DNA of 64,000 nucleotides. Source: Ovis canadensis. Its lineage: Eukaryota > Chordata > Mammalia > Artiodactyla > Bovidae. This document shows positions 22,151 to 33,856 of the stretch, one piece after another. How positions within the stretch are numbered: position 1 is the stretch's first letter; each line of letters starts with the position of its first letter. The position numbers were made by a program, and so were the translations under genes. The notes beneath the pieces were generated by a model. That model was not told the origin of the DNA. It saw only the letters and a program-made list of their open reading frames with translations, and did no database searches. The stretch covers positions 112,688,501-112,752,500 of the forward strand of contig NC_091245.1 in assembly GCF_042477335.2 (NCBI RefSeq), written 5' to 3'.

Positions 22151-22853
22151 GAGCAAGTGAGCCTGAGTGAGCAAGTGAGCCCTGATAAACTGAATAGCCA
22201 AAACAATCTTGAGAAAGAAAAATGGTTCTGGAGGAATCAATCTTCCTGACTTCAGACTATACTACAAAGCTACAGTAATCACAATAGAGTGCTACTGACA
22301 CAAAATCAGAACTATAGACCAATGGAAAATGATAGAAAGCCCAGAGTTAGACCCATGCACCAACGGGTACCTTCTCTTTGACACAAGAAGCAAGAATATA
22401 CAATGGAAAAAAGATGGCATCTTCAATAAGTGGTTCTGGGAAAACTGGACAGCTACATGTGAAAGAATGAAGCTAGAATACCTCTTAACACCAAACAAAA
22501 AAAAAAAAACTCATAATGGGTTAAAGACTTAAATAGAAGACCAGAATCTATAAAGCTCCTAGAGGGTAACATAGGCAGCACACTCCTTGACATAAATCAC
22601 AGAAAGATCCTCTGTGACCCACTTTCTACAGTAATGGAAATAAAAGAAAAATAAACAAGGGGGACCTAATTAAACTCTAAAGTGTTTGCACAGCAAAGGA
22701 AATTATACATAAGGTGAAAAGACAACCCTCAGAACAGGAGAAAATAATAGCAAATGAATCAATTGACAAAAGATTAATCTCCAAAACATACAAGCAGTTC
22801 ATACAGCTGAATATCAGAAAAAACAAACAACCAATCAAAAAGTGGGAAGAACC

Positions 22854-23588
22854 TGAGACTGGATCTCCCTGAAGGAAGACAAGTCCTTGTTTCACAGACA
22901 TGGGGACGCTTGGGCTGTAGGTGTTGCTGAATCGTCTTAGTACTGAGGCTTGAGGCCTGGTAGCTGGCCATGTGAAGATCATCTGTGGTCCTGGGCTCCT
23001 GTCCCAGTTGGGCCTTTACTGCCCTGTCAGACCCCCAAATAGGGACCCTGCTCCCAAGAGAGAGTTGCTGAGCAAAGGCCAGAAGTGGTGGGATGCACTA
23101 GGGCTTATTTTACCCAAGCAGTGTCCTCCGTCTGCAGGACAGAGGCTGTGGAGACAGCTCAAGGCTCCAAGAACTTGGCCCAAATGAGATGTGGTTCTCC
23201 TAGTGCCTAGAGTGCCTGACTGCGGGGTCAGGAGGAGGGAGCGGCCAGGTCTCTGCTCTTCCAGGCCTGCTGCATCCTGGTTTACATCCACCTGCCCTAG
23301 CATGCTGGCTGGGTGACTTTGGAAGCTGTTCTCTTGCAATTTGCATCTGAACCTGTTGTCTCTGTGCACACGCACACACATACCCCACCCCCAGTCTTCC
23401 TGGAGCATGGGACTCCTCAGGCTGGGCACTCCACATACCTACTTGCCTCACATGCTATCTTATTGCTCCTGTGTGATGGCTGCTGCACCTCAGAAGTGCT
23501 TGTGTCCTTGGTTGTGTGGCTGGAGCCATGGGGTTTCCATGCCAAATACTCCAATAAAGTCTGTGCTTTGTGAGGCAAAAAAAAAAAA
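22854..23588 (+). pseudogene. Processed retrocopy of an unrecognised mRNA 3' end
   Basis: About 720 bases of non-L1, fairly GC-rich sequence lie inside an L1. They end with AATAAA at 23,553-23,558, then an 18-base spacer and a 12-base A-tract (23,577-23,588). The flanks aaaaagtgggaagaacct (22,837-22,853 region) and aaaaagtggacagaagacct (23,584 onward) are both versions of the same L1 site, as expected of a target-site duplication. Open frames (22,972-23,187 and others) resemble no protein I know, so this is probably a 3'UTR-derived, 5'-truncated copy. The parent gene is not identified. Confidence 0.7.
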
Positions 23589-24470
23589 GTGGACAGAAGA
23601 CCTAAACAGATATTTATCCAAAGAAGACATTCAGATGGCTAGTAAACACATGAAAAGATGCTCAACATCACTCATTTAGAGAAATGAAAATCAAAACTAC
23701 AATGAGTTACCATCTCACACCAGTCACAAAATCTACAAACAATAAATGCTGGAGAGGGTGTTGAGAAAAGGGAACCCTCTTGCACTGGTGATGGGAATGT
23801 ATTAAATAATTTGATACAGCCACTATGGAGAACAGTATGGAAGTTCCTTTAAAACTTTAAAAACTAGGAATAAAACTACCTTATGATCCAACAATCACAC
23901 TACTGGACATGCACCCTGAGGAAACCAGAATTTAAAAAGACTCATGTACCCCAATGTTCATTGCAACACTATAATAGCTAGGGCATGGAAGCCACCTAGA
24001 AGTCCATCAGCAGATGAATGGATGAAGACATTGTACAAATATACAATGGAATATTTCTTAGCCATAAAAAGGAATGCATTTGAGTCAGTTCTAATGAGGT
24101 GAATGAACCTAGAGCCTACTATACAGAGTGAAGTAAGCCAGAAAGAGAAAAACAAATATCTTACATTACACATATATATGGAATCTAGAAGGATTGTACT
24201 GATGAACCTATCTGTAGAGCAGCAATGGAGACACAGACATAGAGAACAGACTTGTAGATACAGTAGGGAAAGGAAAGAGTGGGACAAATTGAAAGAGTAA
24301 CATTACCATATGTAAAATAGACAGCAAGTGGGAATTTATTCTATGATATACAGAGCTAAAACCTGGTGATATGTGACCACTTAGAGAGGTGGGATGGGGT
24401 GGGAGATGGGATGGAGGTTTAGAGGGAGAGAACATATATGTACCTATAGTGGATTCATGTTGATATATGG

Positions 24471-25405
24471 CAGATAGGAAAAGGAGTACGTCAAGGCTGT
24501 ATATTGTCACCCTGCTTATTTAACTTATATGCAGAGTACATCATGAGAAATGCTGAGCTGGAAGAAACACAAGCTGGAATCAAGATTTCCGGGAGAAATA
24601 TCAATAACCTCAGATATGCAGATGACACCATCCTTATGGTAGAAAGTGAAGAGGAGCTAAAAAGCCTCTTGATGAAAGTGAGAGGAGAGCGAAAAAGGTG
24701 GCTTAAAGCTCAACATTCAGAAAACTAAGATCATGGCATCTGGTCCCATCACTTCACGGGAAATAGATGGGGAAACAGTAGAAATAGTGTCAGACTTTAT
24801 TTTGGGGGGCTCCAAAATCACTGCAGATGGTCACTGCAGCCATGAAGTTAAAAGACGCTTACTCCTTGGAAGAAAAGTTATGACCAACCTAGATAGTATA
24901 TTCAAAAGCAGAGACATTATTTTGCCGACTAAGGTCCATCTAGTCAAGGCTATGGTTTTTCCTGTGGTCATGTATGGATGTGAGAGTTGAACTGTGAAGA
25001 AGGCTGAGCGCCGAAGAATTGATGCTTTTGAACTGTGGTGTTGGAGAAGACTCTTGAGAGTCCCTTGGACTGCAAGGAGATCCAACCAGTCCATTCTGAA
25101 GGCGATCAGCCCTGGGATTTCTTTGGAAGGAATGATGCTAAAGCTGAAACTCTTGGAAGGAAAGATGCAGTACTTTGGCCACCTCATGTGAAGAGTTGAC
25201 TCATTTGAAAAGACTGTGATGCTGGGAGGGATTGGGGGCAGGAGGAGAAGGGGACAACTGAGGATGAGATGGCTGGATGGCATCATGGACTCGATGGATG
25301 TGAGTCTGAGTGAACTCCGGGAGATGGTGATGGACAGGGAGGCCTGGTGTGCTGCAATTCATGGGGTCGCAAAGAGTCGGACACGACTGAGCGACTGAAC
25401 TGAAC
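24471..25405 (+). mobile_element. BovB LINE, RT C-terminal half and 3' end
   Basis: Includes an open stretch from 24,504 (MSPCLFNLYAEYIMRNAELE ... LRYADDTILM), carrying the RT YADD motif, and the full 3' terminus (gactgagcgactgaactgaa). Premature stops occur at about 24,726 and 24,988. It is inserted in an L1 3'UTR. Confidence 0.93.
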
Positions 25406-25847
25406 ACAATTTTGTAAACCAATTATCCTCTGATTAAAATAAATAAGTAAATAAGGGGAAAAGTGTGATACATATATACAATGGAATATTACTCAGCCAT
25501 TAAGAAGAATGAAATAACACCATTTGCAGCAACATGGGTGGATCTGGGGATTGTCATACTAAGTGAAATCACAGAGAGAAAGAGAAATATTGTATGGTGT
25601 CCCTCATACATGTAATATAAAGAGAAATTATAAAAGTGAACTTATTTACAAATAAAGAAATAAATTCACAGACTTGGAGAACAAATTTATGGTTACTGGG
25701 TGAAAGGATAGTTAGGGAGTTTGGGGTCGACTTGTACATGCACACACTGCTATATTTTAAATGGATAACCAACAAGGACCTATTGTATAGCACAGGGAAC
25801 TCTGCTCAATGTTATCTAGCAGCCTGGATTGGAGGGTAGTTTGGGGA

Positions 25848-26055
25848 AGACTTCCCTGGTGGCTCAGACGATAAAGCTGCTGTCTACAATGCAGGACAGC
25901 CAGGTTCAATCCCTGGGTTGAGAAGATCCCCTGGAGAAGGAAATGGCAATCCACTCCAGTACTATTGCCTGGAAAATCCCATGGACAGAGGAGCCTGGTA
26001 GGCTACAGTCCATGGGGTTGCAAAGAGTCGGACACGACTGAGCGACTTCACTTGG
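25848..26055 (+). mobile_element. Bov-tA SINE
   Basis: gacttccctggtggctcaga at the head, agagtcggacacgactgagc at the 3' end; inserted within an L1 3'UTR. Confidence 0.9.
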
Positions 26056-26127
26056 AGAAGAATGGATACATGTATACGTACGGCTGAGTCCCTTTGCTGT
26101 CCACCTGAACATTGTTAATCAGCAATA

Positions 26128-26408
26128 CTGCTGCTGCTGCTGCTGCTAAGTCATTTCAGTCATGTCCGACTCTGTGCGACCCCATAGACGGCAGCCCACC
26201 AGGTTCTACCATCCCTGGGATTCTCCAGGCAAGAATGCTGGAGTGGGTTGCACTTTCCTTCTCCAACGCATGAAAGTGAAAAATGAAAGTGAAGTCGCTC
26301 AGTCGTGTCCGACTGTTTGAAACCCCATGGACTGCAGCCTACCAGGCTCCTCCATCCATGGGGTTTTCCAGGCAAGAGTACTGGAGTGGGTTGCCATTGC
26401 CTTCTCCA
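26128..26408 (-). mobile_element. Dimeric Bov-tA type SINE
   Basis: Starts with a CTG repeat (antisense AGC tail), then two successive antisense monomers, each with gtgtccgact/gtccgactg and a caggcaagar-type motif. It lies within an L1 3'UTR. Confidence 0.85.
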
Positions 26409-26441
26409 AGAAATACTGCAATATAAAATAAAAAAAAATTT

Positions 26442-26855
26442 TTTTTAAGATGAGTAGGAGCTTAAATTGGAATTAGGTGCTTGCAGTATTAAAATTGTTA
26501 GTGTTCATGAGCACCTGGCAGAAGCAAGCAAAGCTTATCTCTAGAAGAAAATATATTTTGGGGCCTCAAATTTTTCTAAAAATAATTCTTCATAAACAGT
26601 GTTCTTCACACAACCGGAGATAATCAAGCATCTTAGAAGATAAGACATCATGAGCAAGAATTTCCTAGAGGGGACAGCCTGTCACAGACTAGCCCACTGC
26701 GGAGCATGACCCCTTTCTCTATTATTTCATCCTTAGGAGGAAGAGAGAACACTGTAAGACATGTCCATTCATGTATTTATAAAAAAATTTAAAGATACTT
26801 CGGGTTCAATCTGGCTATAATTCTAAGCATGCCCTTTATTTGTTTATTTTAACAG
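26442..26855. other. No feature recognised
   Basis: Unassigned AT-rich sequence. Confidence 0.4.
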
Positions 26856-27198
26856 CCAACTCTGTGGCAGAGGTGGGGGTGGGCAGTTGGGCTCCACCGT
26901 TCAGAAGGAATGTCAAAGACCCTGCGGATAAGTTTTTTGTTGCGCTGAGTCTTTGTTGCTGCACACAGGCTTTGTCTAGTTACGGTGAGCACGGGCTTCT
27001 CATTGAGGTGGCTTCTATTGCCCTGGAGCACAGGCTCTAGACACACAGGCTTCAGTAACTGCAGCACGTGGGTTTGTAGTTGTGACGCACAGGTTCATAG
27101 TTGCTCCGTGGCATGTTGAATCTTCCAGGACCAGGGCTCGAAACTGTGTCCTTGCATTGGCAGGCATATTCTTGTCCATTGCACCACCAAGAAAGTCC
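26856..27198 (-). mobile_element. CHR-type SINE (long, diverged)
   Basis: Antisense order: caggctttgtctagtta, ggcttctcattgaggtgg, agttgctccgtggcatgttg, ggaccagggctcgaaact, ending caccaccaagaaagtcc. Confidence 0.82.
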
Positions 27199-27980
27199 TA
27201 AGTGTGCCCTTTATTACAATTTGTCAAGAAGGTGACCAGAAAGAGAGAAGAGTTCACCAACCATAAAATAATAATCTATAATATTGAATATTTACTGAGT
27301 ATTGACTGTACACAAAGCATCATTCTAAACATTTAAAATATTAGTATATGTATATACACAAACATGTATGGGTGCATATGTATATACACATATACATACA
27401 TATCTATACACTTATTTAATCCTCATAATAAATATAACCATTTTACATGAGAGGTAATAGGCCAAAGATTATCTTTTACCTTACTGATCTGGTTTGGTTT
27501 TGATTTTGGGCTTACAAATAATTTTGCTCTGGACATTCTTTTAAAATGAAACGTGCTATTGTTCATCTTTTCCAGTTACTAAATCTTTTATTCTTGCAAC
27601 TAATATCTATTATGCATCATCAATGTGCTCACCACACTTTCAGCTGCTGACAATAAAAATGAGAGACAAAGGTATAAACACTAAGAAAAGAGATGGCAGG
27701 TAAGAACTGAAAGGTATGTACCAAGGGCTAAGAATTGTTTCCTCTTTGCCAAGGTAGTTCTTCATATGAGGTTGGCACAGCCTCAATGGATCAGCTTCCA
27801 AAAGAAATGATCCTGGAGCTGAGTCAGTCTGGGAAGGCTGCAATTGACCAAAGTCCAGGTTAAGAAATGAAGATGAGTTCAAAGGAGAGCAGAAGTTAAC
27901 AGCTGAGATTTACCCTTCAGAGATTGTGGACAGCAAGGTGAATGATGGGAAAGTGGAAGGAGACCAAAGACCAGGAAATT
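27199..27980. other. No gene recognised
   Basis: AT-rich; 27,340-27,420 is a (TATA/TACA)-rich simple-sequence stretch. The minus ORF at 27,640-27,882 lacks support. Confidence 0.4.
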
Positions 27981-27984
27981 AAAA

Positions 27985-28068
27985 GACAGCGTGTTGTACT
28001 GCAGAAACCAACACAACACTGTAAGCAATTATTCTACAATTAAAAATAATAACAGTATAAAAAAGAAG
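27985..28068 (+). mobile_element. L1 3' terminal stub
   Basis: acacaacactgtaagcaatt ... ctacaattaaaaataat matches an L1 3' terminus with an A-rich tail. Confidence 0.5.
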
Positions 28069-28555
28069 ACAGTTGTGGGGACCAGGATTCCCCAGGGCTA
28101 GGAAAACACAGTTTTTGCTCTTGCTTTTCCACACCATCTCCACCCCAAACTAGTGAAAATGGGGTTGGTATTGCTAAGAGAGCTCTTTAAAATGGAGCCA
28201 AGAAGCCATTAATAAAATGTGACTTACACATGTCTCAGGCAGGAGGGAATCTGTCCTTTTGAGCACTTATTGTCCTAATGAAGTCATCCAGAACATCCAC
28301 CAGGAACTCAGGATACTTACTGGGAGAACTCAAGATTATACTTACTGGACTCTTACCCTGTAAAAATTCATGAGAGTCTATCTATTTATTGCTCCCCTAC
28401 CCTAAATAGCTTCAGAGTCAATCACAATTTTCAATAGACAACGTTTAACATCATCGTGCTTTTTCTCTTTATAAGCCTCTGACTCTTTCTCTTCCTCAAA
28501 ACATTCTTTATACCCTTTGAGGGTTACCCAAATCAACATCTCCTAAATTAAAATT
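28069..28555. other. No feature recognised
   Basis: Unassigned sequence before an L1 A-tail. Confidence 0.4.
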
Positions 28556-28582
28556 CTTTTTTTTTTAATTGGAGTATAGTTG

Positions 28583-29670
28583 TTTTGCTTCTGTCACCAA
28601 ACTTATTTAACTTACATGCAGAGTAGATCATGCAAAATGCTGACTGGATGAATCAAAAAGTGGAATCAAGATTTCTGGGAGAAATATCAATAACCTCAGA
28701 TATATAGATGATACCACCCTAACGAGGTGGCGTTAGTGGTAAAGAACCCACCTGCTTCATTCAAGAGACTTAAAATATGAAGATTTGATCCCGAGGTGGG
28801 GAAGAGCCCCTGGAGAAGGAAATGGAGACACGCTTCAGTAGTCTTGCCTGGAGAATCCCACGGAGAGAGGAGCCTGGCAGGGTTGCAAAGAGTCAGATAT
28901 GATGGAAGCAATGTAGTGGAACTAGTGTGGAATGCCAGAAAGCAAAGAGGAACTAAAGAGCCTCTTGATGAAAGTGAAAGAAGAGAGTGAAAAAGCTGGC
29001 TTAAAACTCAACATTCAAAAAATGAAGATTATGGCATCTGGTCCCATCACTTCATGGCTAATAGATGGGGAAAAAACGGAAACTGTGACAGACTTTATTT
29101 TCTTGGACCCCAAAAGCACTGCAGAGGGTGACTGCAGCCTTGAAATGAAAAGACACTTGCTCCTTGGAGGAAAAGTTATGACCAACCTAGACAGCATATT
29201 AAAAAGCAGAAATATCACTTTGCCTACAAAGGTCCATATAGTCAAAGCTATGGCTTTTCCAGAAGTCATGTATGGATGTGAGAGTTGGACCGTAAAGAAA
29301 GCTGAGCACCGAAGTATTAACTGTGGTGATGGAGAGGACTCTCGAGAGGCTCTTGGACAGCAAGGGAATCAAATCCATTAATCCTAAAGGAAATCAATCC
29401 TCAATATTCATTGGAAGAACTGATGCTGAAGTTGAAGCTCCAACACTTTGGCTAGCTGATGCAAAGAGCCAACTCACTGGCAAAGACCCTGATGCTGGGA
29501 AAGACTGAAGGCAAGAGGAGAAGGGGATGATGGTAAGATGGCATCACAAACTCAATGGACTTGAGTTTGAGCAAACTCTGGGAAATGAAGAAGGACAGGG
29601 CAGCCTGGTGTGCTGCAGTCCATGGGATTACAAAGACTCAAACATGACTTAGCAACTGAACAACAACAAC
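28583..29670 (+). mobile_element. BovB LINE inserted in L1, carrying a SINE
   Basis: BovB RT to 3' end (28,590-28,716 and 28,916-29,670; ends agcaactgaacaacaacaac). The flanking tatagttg and aatagttg are consistent with a short target-site duplication in the L1. Confidence 0.88.
28717..28915 (+). mobile_element. Bov-tA SINE inside BovB
   Basis: gtaaagaacccacctgcttc ... gagaatcccacggagagagg ... gcaaagagtcagatatgatg interrupts BovB exactly where accaccct would continue into tggcagaaag. Confidence 0.85.
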
Positions 29671-30222
29671 GAATAGTTGATTTACAATGTTATATTAATT
29701 TCTGCTGTACAACAAAGTGAATCAGCTATATGGACACATATTCTCCTCCCTCTAAACCTCCCTCCTACCCCACTCCATCCCACCACTCTTATGTCATCAC
29801 AGACCACTGAGCTCCATTTCTATAGAGTCACCTCCCACTTGCTATCTGCTTTACACATGGCAGTGTATATATGCCAATGCTACTCTCCCAGTTCATCCCA
29901 CCCTCCCATTCTCTTCCCGTGTTCACATGTCCATTCTCTGTATGTGTGTCTCTCTTCCTGCCCTGCAAATAGGGCAATCTATACCATCTGTAGATTTCAT
30001 ACGTATACAGTAATACACGTTTTTCTCTTTCTGACTTACTTCACTCAGTATGACAGATTCTAGGTCCATCTACTTCATTACAAATGTCCTGATTTCATTC
30101 CTTTTTATGGTTGAGTAACATACCATTGTATTATGTACTACATCTTCTTTATCCATTCATCTGTAAACTGACATTTAGGCTGTTTCCATGTCCTGGCCGT
30201 TGTAAATAGTGCTGCAATGACC

Positions 30223-30960
30223 AGACAACTATGGGTAAAAGAATTAAATTAGAACACTTCCTAACATCAAACACAAATTCAAACAGATTAAAAATCTAAC
30301 TGTGTCAGGCCAGACACTATAAAACTCTTAGAGGAAAACATAGGCAGAACACTCATTGACATAAATTGCAGCAAGATCCTTTTTGACCCACCTCTTACAA
30401 TAATGAAGATAAAAACAAAAATAAACAAATGGGACCTAATTAAACTTAAAAACTTTTACACAGTGAAGAAAACCATAAATAAGACAAAAAGACAGCCCTC
30501 AGAATGGGACAAAATATTTGCAAATGAATCAGCTGACAAAGGATTAATCTCCAAAATATACAAGCAGCTCATGCAGCTTAACATAAAAAAAAAAACCCAA
30601 TCAAAAAATAGGCAGAACACCTAAACAGACATTTCTCCAAAGAAGACATACAGATGGTGAAAGAGCACATGAAAAGATGCTCAATTTTGCTCATTATTAG
30701 AGAAATGCAAATCAAAGCTACAATAAGATATCATTTCACACCAGTCAAAATGGCCACATCAAAAAACCTACAAACAATAAATCCTGGAGAGGATGTGAAG
30801 AAAAGGGAACCCTCTTGCTCTGTTGGTGAGAATGTAAATTAATACAGCCACTATGGAGAAGAGTATGGAGGTAAAAAACTAAAACAGGACTGCTATATGA
30901 TCCAATAATCCTGCTACTGTGTGTATACCTTGAGAAAACCACAATGATAATTAAGACCCT
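30223..30960 (+). mobile_element. L1 inverted 5' segment (twin-primed copy)
   Basis: Sense-orientation ORF2 C-terminal sequence ([20 protein letters not shown] at about 30,403). It ends where the antisense 3' segment at 28,558-30,222 would begin in L1 coordinates, i.e. the two pieces are adjacent parts of one L1 in opposite orientation. Confidence 0.82.
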
Positions 30961-30964
30961 ACAC

Positions 30965-31086
30965 AAACTTTTTTTCTGTCCACACTGCCCACCATGCATG
31001 ATCTTAGTTCTCTGACCAGGGATCAAACCTGTACCCCCTGCAGTGGAAGTGCAGAGTCTCAACCTCTGGACCACCAGAGAAATCCC
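30965..31086 (-). mobile_element. CHR-type SINE
   Basis: Antisense tRNA-like head ending in tctggaccaccagagaaat, with gaccagggatcaaacctgta inside. Confidence 0.78.
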
Positions 31087-31379
31087 CTAAGCTCTTTTCT
31101 TATTTGCAGGTCCCTGCATTATTTTTTGGTTGACATTAGGCAAAACAAAAACCAAGGGGTACACTGACTTGGAGCACCAGGGAACAAAAGTATATAAAAG
31201 AATTCTTAATTAAAAATGGGAAAGATAAAGAAATGCCATGTTTCCAATGGTAGTTAATCACTAACCTGAATTACTCTTGCCACCCTGAAAACAGATGAGA
31301 GAAAAGAGGGAACAACTCTGGGTATTATATATCTCCTCCTGATCCTATAACCATGATCCTATAACCAGTAGGCTTCTCT

Positions 31380-31470
31380 GAATCTCAGTTTCCTTATCTA
31401 GAAAATATAGATAATAATTTCTACTTCATAGGTGCATAGTGGGATTAAAGATTAAAGCTACTCATACATG
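31380..31470 (+). repeat. MIR SINE remnant
   Basis: aatctcagtttccttatcta ... gataataatttctacttcat ... gggattaaa follows the MIR core order. Confidence 0.65.
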
Positions 31471-31582
31471 AAAAGGGTTTAGCAGAGAATTTATTACATG
31501 ATAATCATTCAACAAAAGTTACCTATGAGGCCATGCCTAATCATACCCATTTCATTCGGAACTGAGCCTTTAGGCCTTTAAG

Positions 31583-31718
31583 CGTGGTGGTGGTGGTGTA
31601 GTCCCTAAGTCGTGTCTGACTCTCGCGACCCCATGGACTGGAGCCTGCCAAGCTTCTCTGACCATGGGATTCTCCAAGCAAGAATACTGGAGTGGGTGGC
31701 CATTTCCTTCTCCAGACC
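31583..31718 (-). mobile_element. Bov-tA/Bov-A SINE
   Basis: A GGT-rich tail followed by cgtgtctgactctcgcgac and caagaatactggagtgggtg. Confidence 0.85.
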
Positions 31719-31719
31719 T

Positions 31720-32640
31720 TTAAGTATAAAGAGTAGTTGAAGACCTGGGAATAGCTGTTAATCAGACAATTAAAATAGTGAAGCATGTGACAAGAAGTGG
31801 TAGACCAGTGCTCACAGATAAAGTGAAGTACTTAGCACTCCCCTCTGTTTCATTTATTTGTTCATTCACACAGCCCAGATCAGAGCCATCCTTCTCCTGT
31901 TTAAACCTGATACACATGATTTTGGAGCTGGAAGAGACTCTAAGGGTAACTCAATGTAACCTCACGTTTCACAGATGGGAAACCAAAACAGACAGAAAGC
32001 AAGGAACCCTGGTCTGAAGTTCTAGGTGCAAGTCTTTTGCACACAAGCACACTCTGAGCAAGACTAAGCACAAAGGAAAAGAAAAAACTCCTCTTGAGGT
32101 GACAATTTCACTTAGCAAAGTAGAGCTTAGTGTGGTCAAACCTCTATTTTTCACATGTACAGCAAATACTAGTGAAAGTATAGACTAGTATAATCCTCAA
32201 GGAAAGAAGGTAATTTCAAACAGAAGGTAGTCATACAAAAGGAAGGTATTAGGTCACAATTAACCATCTACGTTGCAAATACAGAAGATGCACAGATGTA
32301 TCTTGTCAAGTAACAAATGCCAAAGGACAGACACAAGAAGCTATTGTTCTTTTGGAAATTCACCAAAAACTCTCTTTCAGAGAAGTAGTTCAAACAGGAG
32401 AAAATGCCAAAGTGGTTTGCCGAGTTAGCAATACATTTGCACCTGTTGTCAGCTGGTTGTATCATGATGAGGAAGTCACTACTATTCCCCCACTAATTCC
32501 AGGGTGAAATGAAGCTGGAACTCCATTATAGTATTCCTTTCCTTGGTCCTGAAGCTTTGAACAACCTTTCTAACTGCTCTGTGCCTAATTGAGATTCTTC
32601 ATCTGCAAACAATAAGTTATTATATACATTTACCAAAAAA
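31720..32640. other. No gene recognised
   Basis: Unassigned. 31,920-31,995 has the look of an old mammalian repeat, but I cannot classify it. ORFs of 61-79 aa on both strands are unsupported. Confidence 0.4.
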
Positions 32641-32644
32641 TCAC

Positions 32645-32833
32645 TTCACTTGTGACTGACTCTTTGCAAGAGTCAGTAGCCCACCTGGATCCTCAGTCCA
32701 TGAGATTTCCAAGGCAAGGATACTAAAGTGGGTTGCAACGTCCTTCTCTAGGGTATCTTCCCCATCCAAGGATCGAACCCAGGTCTCCTGCATTGCAGGT
32801 AGATTCTTTACCACTGAGACAGCAGGGAAGCAC
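32645..32833 (-). mobile_element. Bov-A2/Bov-tA SINE
   Basis: Antisense SINE with ggatcgaacccaggtctcct, cattgcaggtagattcttta and a terminal tRNA-head end cagggaagc. Confidence 0.85.
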
Positions 32834-32916
32834 CTATTAAAAAAAATAGAAAATTATGAAAACAAAATCACAATACAAACTAGTGACTTCAGGGTTTTCC
32901 AACAAAACATAAAGCA

Positions 32917-33310
32917 AGTGGATGTGAGAGTTGGACCATAAAGAAGGCTGAGCACCAAAGAATTGATGCTTTTGAACTATGGTGTTGGAGAGGACTCTTG
33001 AGAGGCTCCTGGACTGCAAGGAGATCAAATCAGTAATTTTTAAAGGAAATCAACCCTAAATATTCACTGGAAGTACTGGTACTGAATTGGAGCTGAAGTT
33101 CCAATACTTTGGCCACCTGATGTGAAAAACTGACTTATTGGAAAAATTATCCCAATGCTGGGAAAGATTGAGGGCAGGAGAAGTTGGGGCAGACAATGAG
33201 ATGGTTGGATGGCATTGTCGACTCAAAGGATTTGAGTTTGAGCAAACTGCAGAGACAGGGAAGGAAGCCTGGTGTGCTGCAGCCCTTGTGGTGAGGACCG
33301 ATGAACAAAA
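32917..33310 (+). mobile_element. BovB LINE 3' fragment
   Basis: ggatgtgagagttggaccat ... tgatgcttttgaactatgg ... gaagcctggtgtgctgcag; the terminal part is degraded. Confidence 0.88.
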
Positions 33311-33321
33311 TAAAAAAAGCT

Positions 33322-33450
33322 CTGGGGTACATGCGTCTCTTTCAATTCTGGTTTCCTCAGTGTGTATGCGATGTATGGCAAAACCAATACAATACTGTAA
33401 AGTAATTAGCCTCCAATTAAAATAAATAAATTTATATTTAAAAAAATGCC
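33322..33450 (+). mobile_element. Short twin-primed L1
   Basis: 33,322-33,369 is antisense to L1 ORF2 end sequence (same sense as 56,090-56,140: gtacatg ... tctggtttcct ... gtgtatgc). It is joined at about 33,370 to a sense L1 3' terminus (atgtatggcaaaaccaatac ... attagcctccaattaaaata) with an A-tail. aagctctgggg and atgccctggg flank it as a likely duplication. Confidence 0.75.
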
Positions 33451-33585
33451 CTGGGTCAGCTTGCTGCTGTCCCCTCATGATGTTAGCTGGAAAACCATGA
33501 GCAAATTCATCCAATGTACTAGTCCAGTTTAAGCTTTTGGTTTTTTTTACAATTTATAACTTCTATTTAGGAAAAGTCTCTTACT

Positions 33586-33802
33586 GAGTGCTGTCTCTCA
33601 GATGTGTTGGACTCTGCAACCCCATAGACTGTAGCCCACCAGGCTCATCTGTCTATGGAATTTCCCAGGCAAGGGAAATTGGAGTGGGTTGCCAGTTCCT
33701 GCTCCAGAGAATCTTCCCCACCCAGGGATCAAACCCAGCTCTCTTGTGTCTCCTATACTGGCAGGCAAATTCTTTACCATTGCACCACCTGGGAAGCCCC
33801 AT
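33586..33802 (-). mobile_element. Bov-A2/Bov-tA SINE
   Basis: Antisense SINE from tcagatgtgttggactctgc to attgcaccacctgggaagcc. Confidence 0.87.
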
Positions 33803-33856
33803 CTCTTATTTAAAAACACAATAAAAAGAAATTGAAATATTTAGATACTAGGATTG

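Larger units (their letters stand above)
22192..25455 (+). mobile_element. 5'-truncated L1 split by two later insertions
   Basis: Three L1 blocks in order: 22,192-22,853, 23,584-24,470 and a 3' tail at 25,406-25,455 (accaattatcctctgattaa). They are separated by a poly(A) retrocopy and a BovB. Removing both insertions would leave one continuous L1 3' end. Confidence 0.85.
25456..26440 (+). mobile_element. Older L1 3' end split by two SINEs
   Basis: An L1 3'UTR of an older subfamily (ggataaccaacaaggaccta; atggatacatgtatacgtac; gcaatataaaataaaaaaaa) in three parts around SINEs at 25,848-26,055 and 26,128-26,408. Confidence 0.75.
28558..30222 (-). mobile_element. L1 3' segment (twin-primed copy), split by BovB
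   Basis: Antisense L1 3' end at 28,558-28,582 (T-run, aattggagtatagttg), continuing at 29,671-30,222 (gaatagttgatttacaatgt ... ccatgtcctggccgttgtaa). It stops at the point where the inverted segment begins. Confidence 0.82.
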
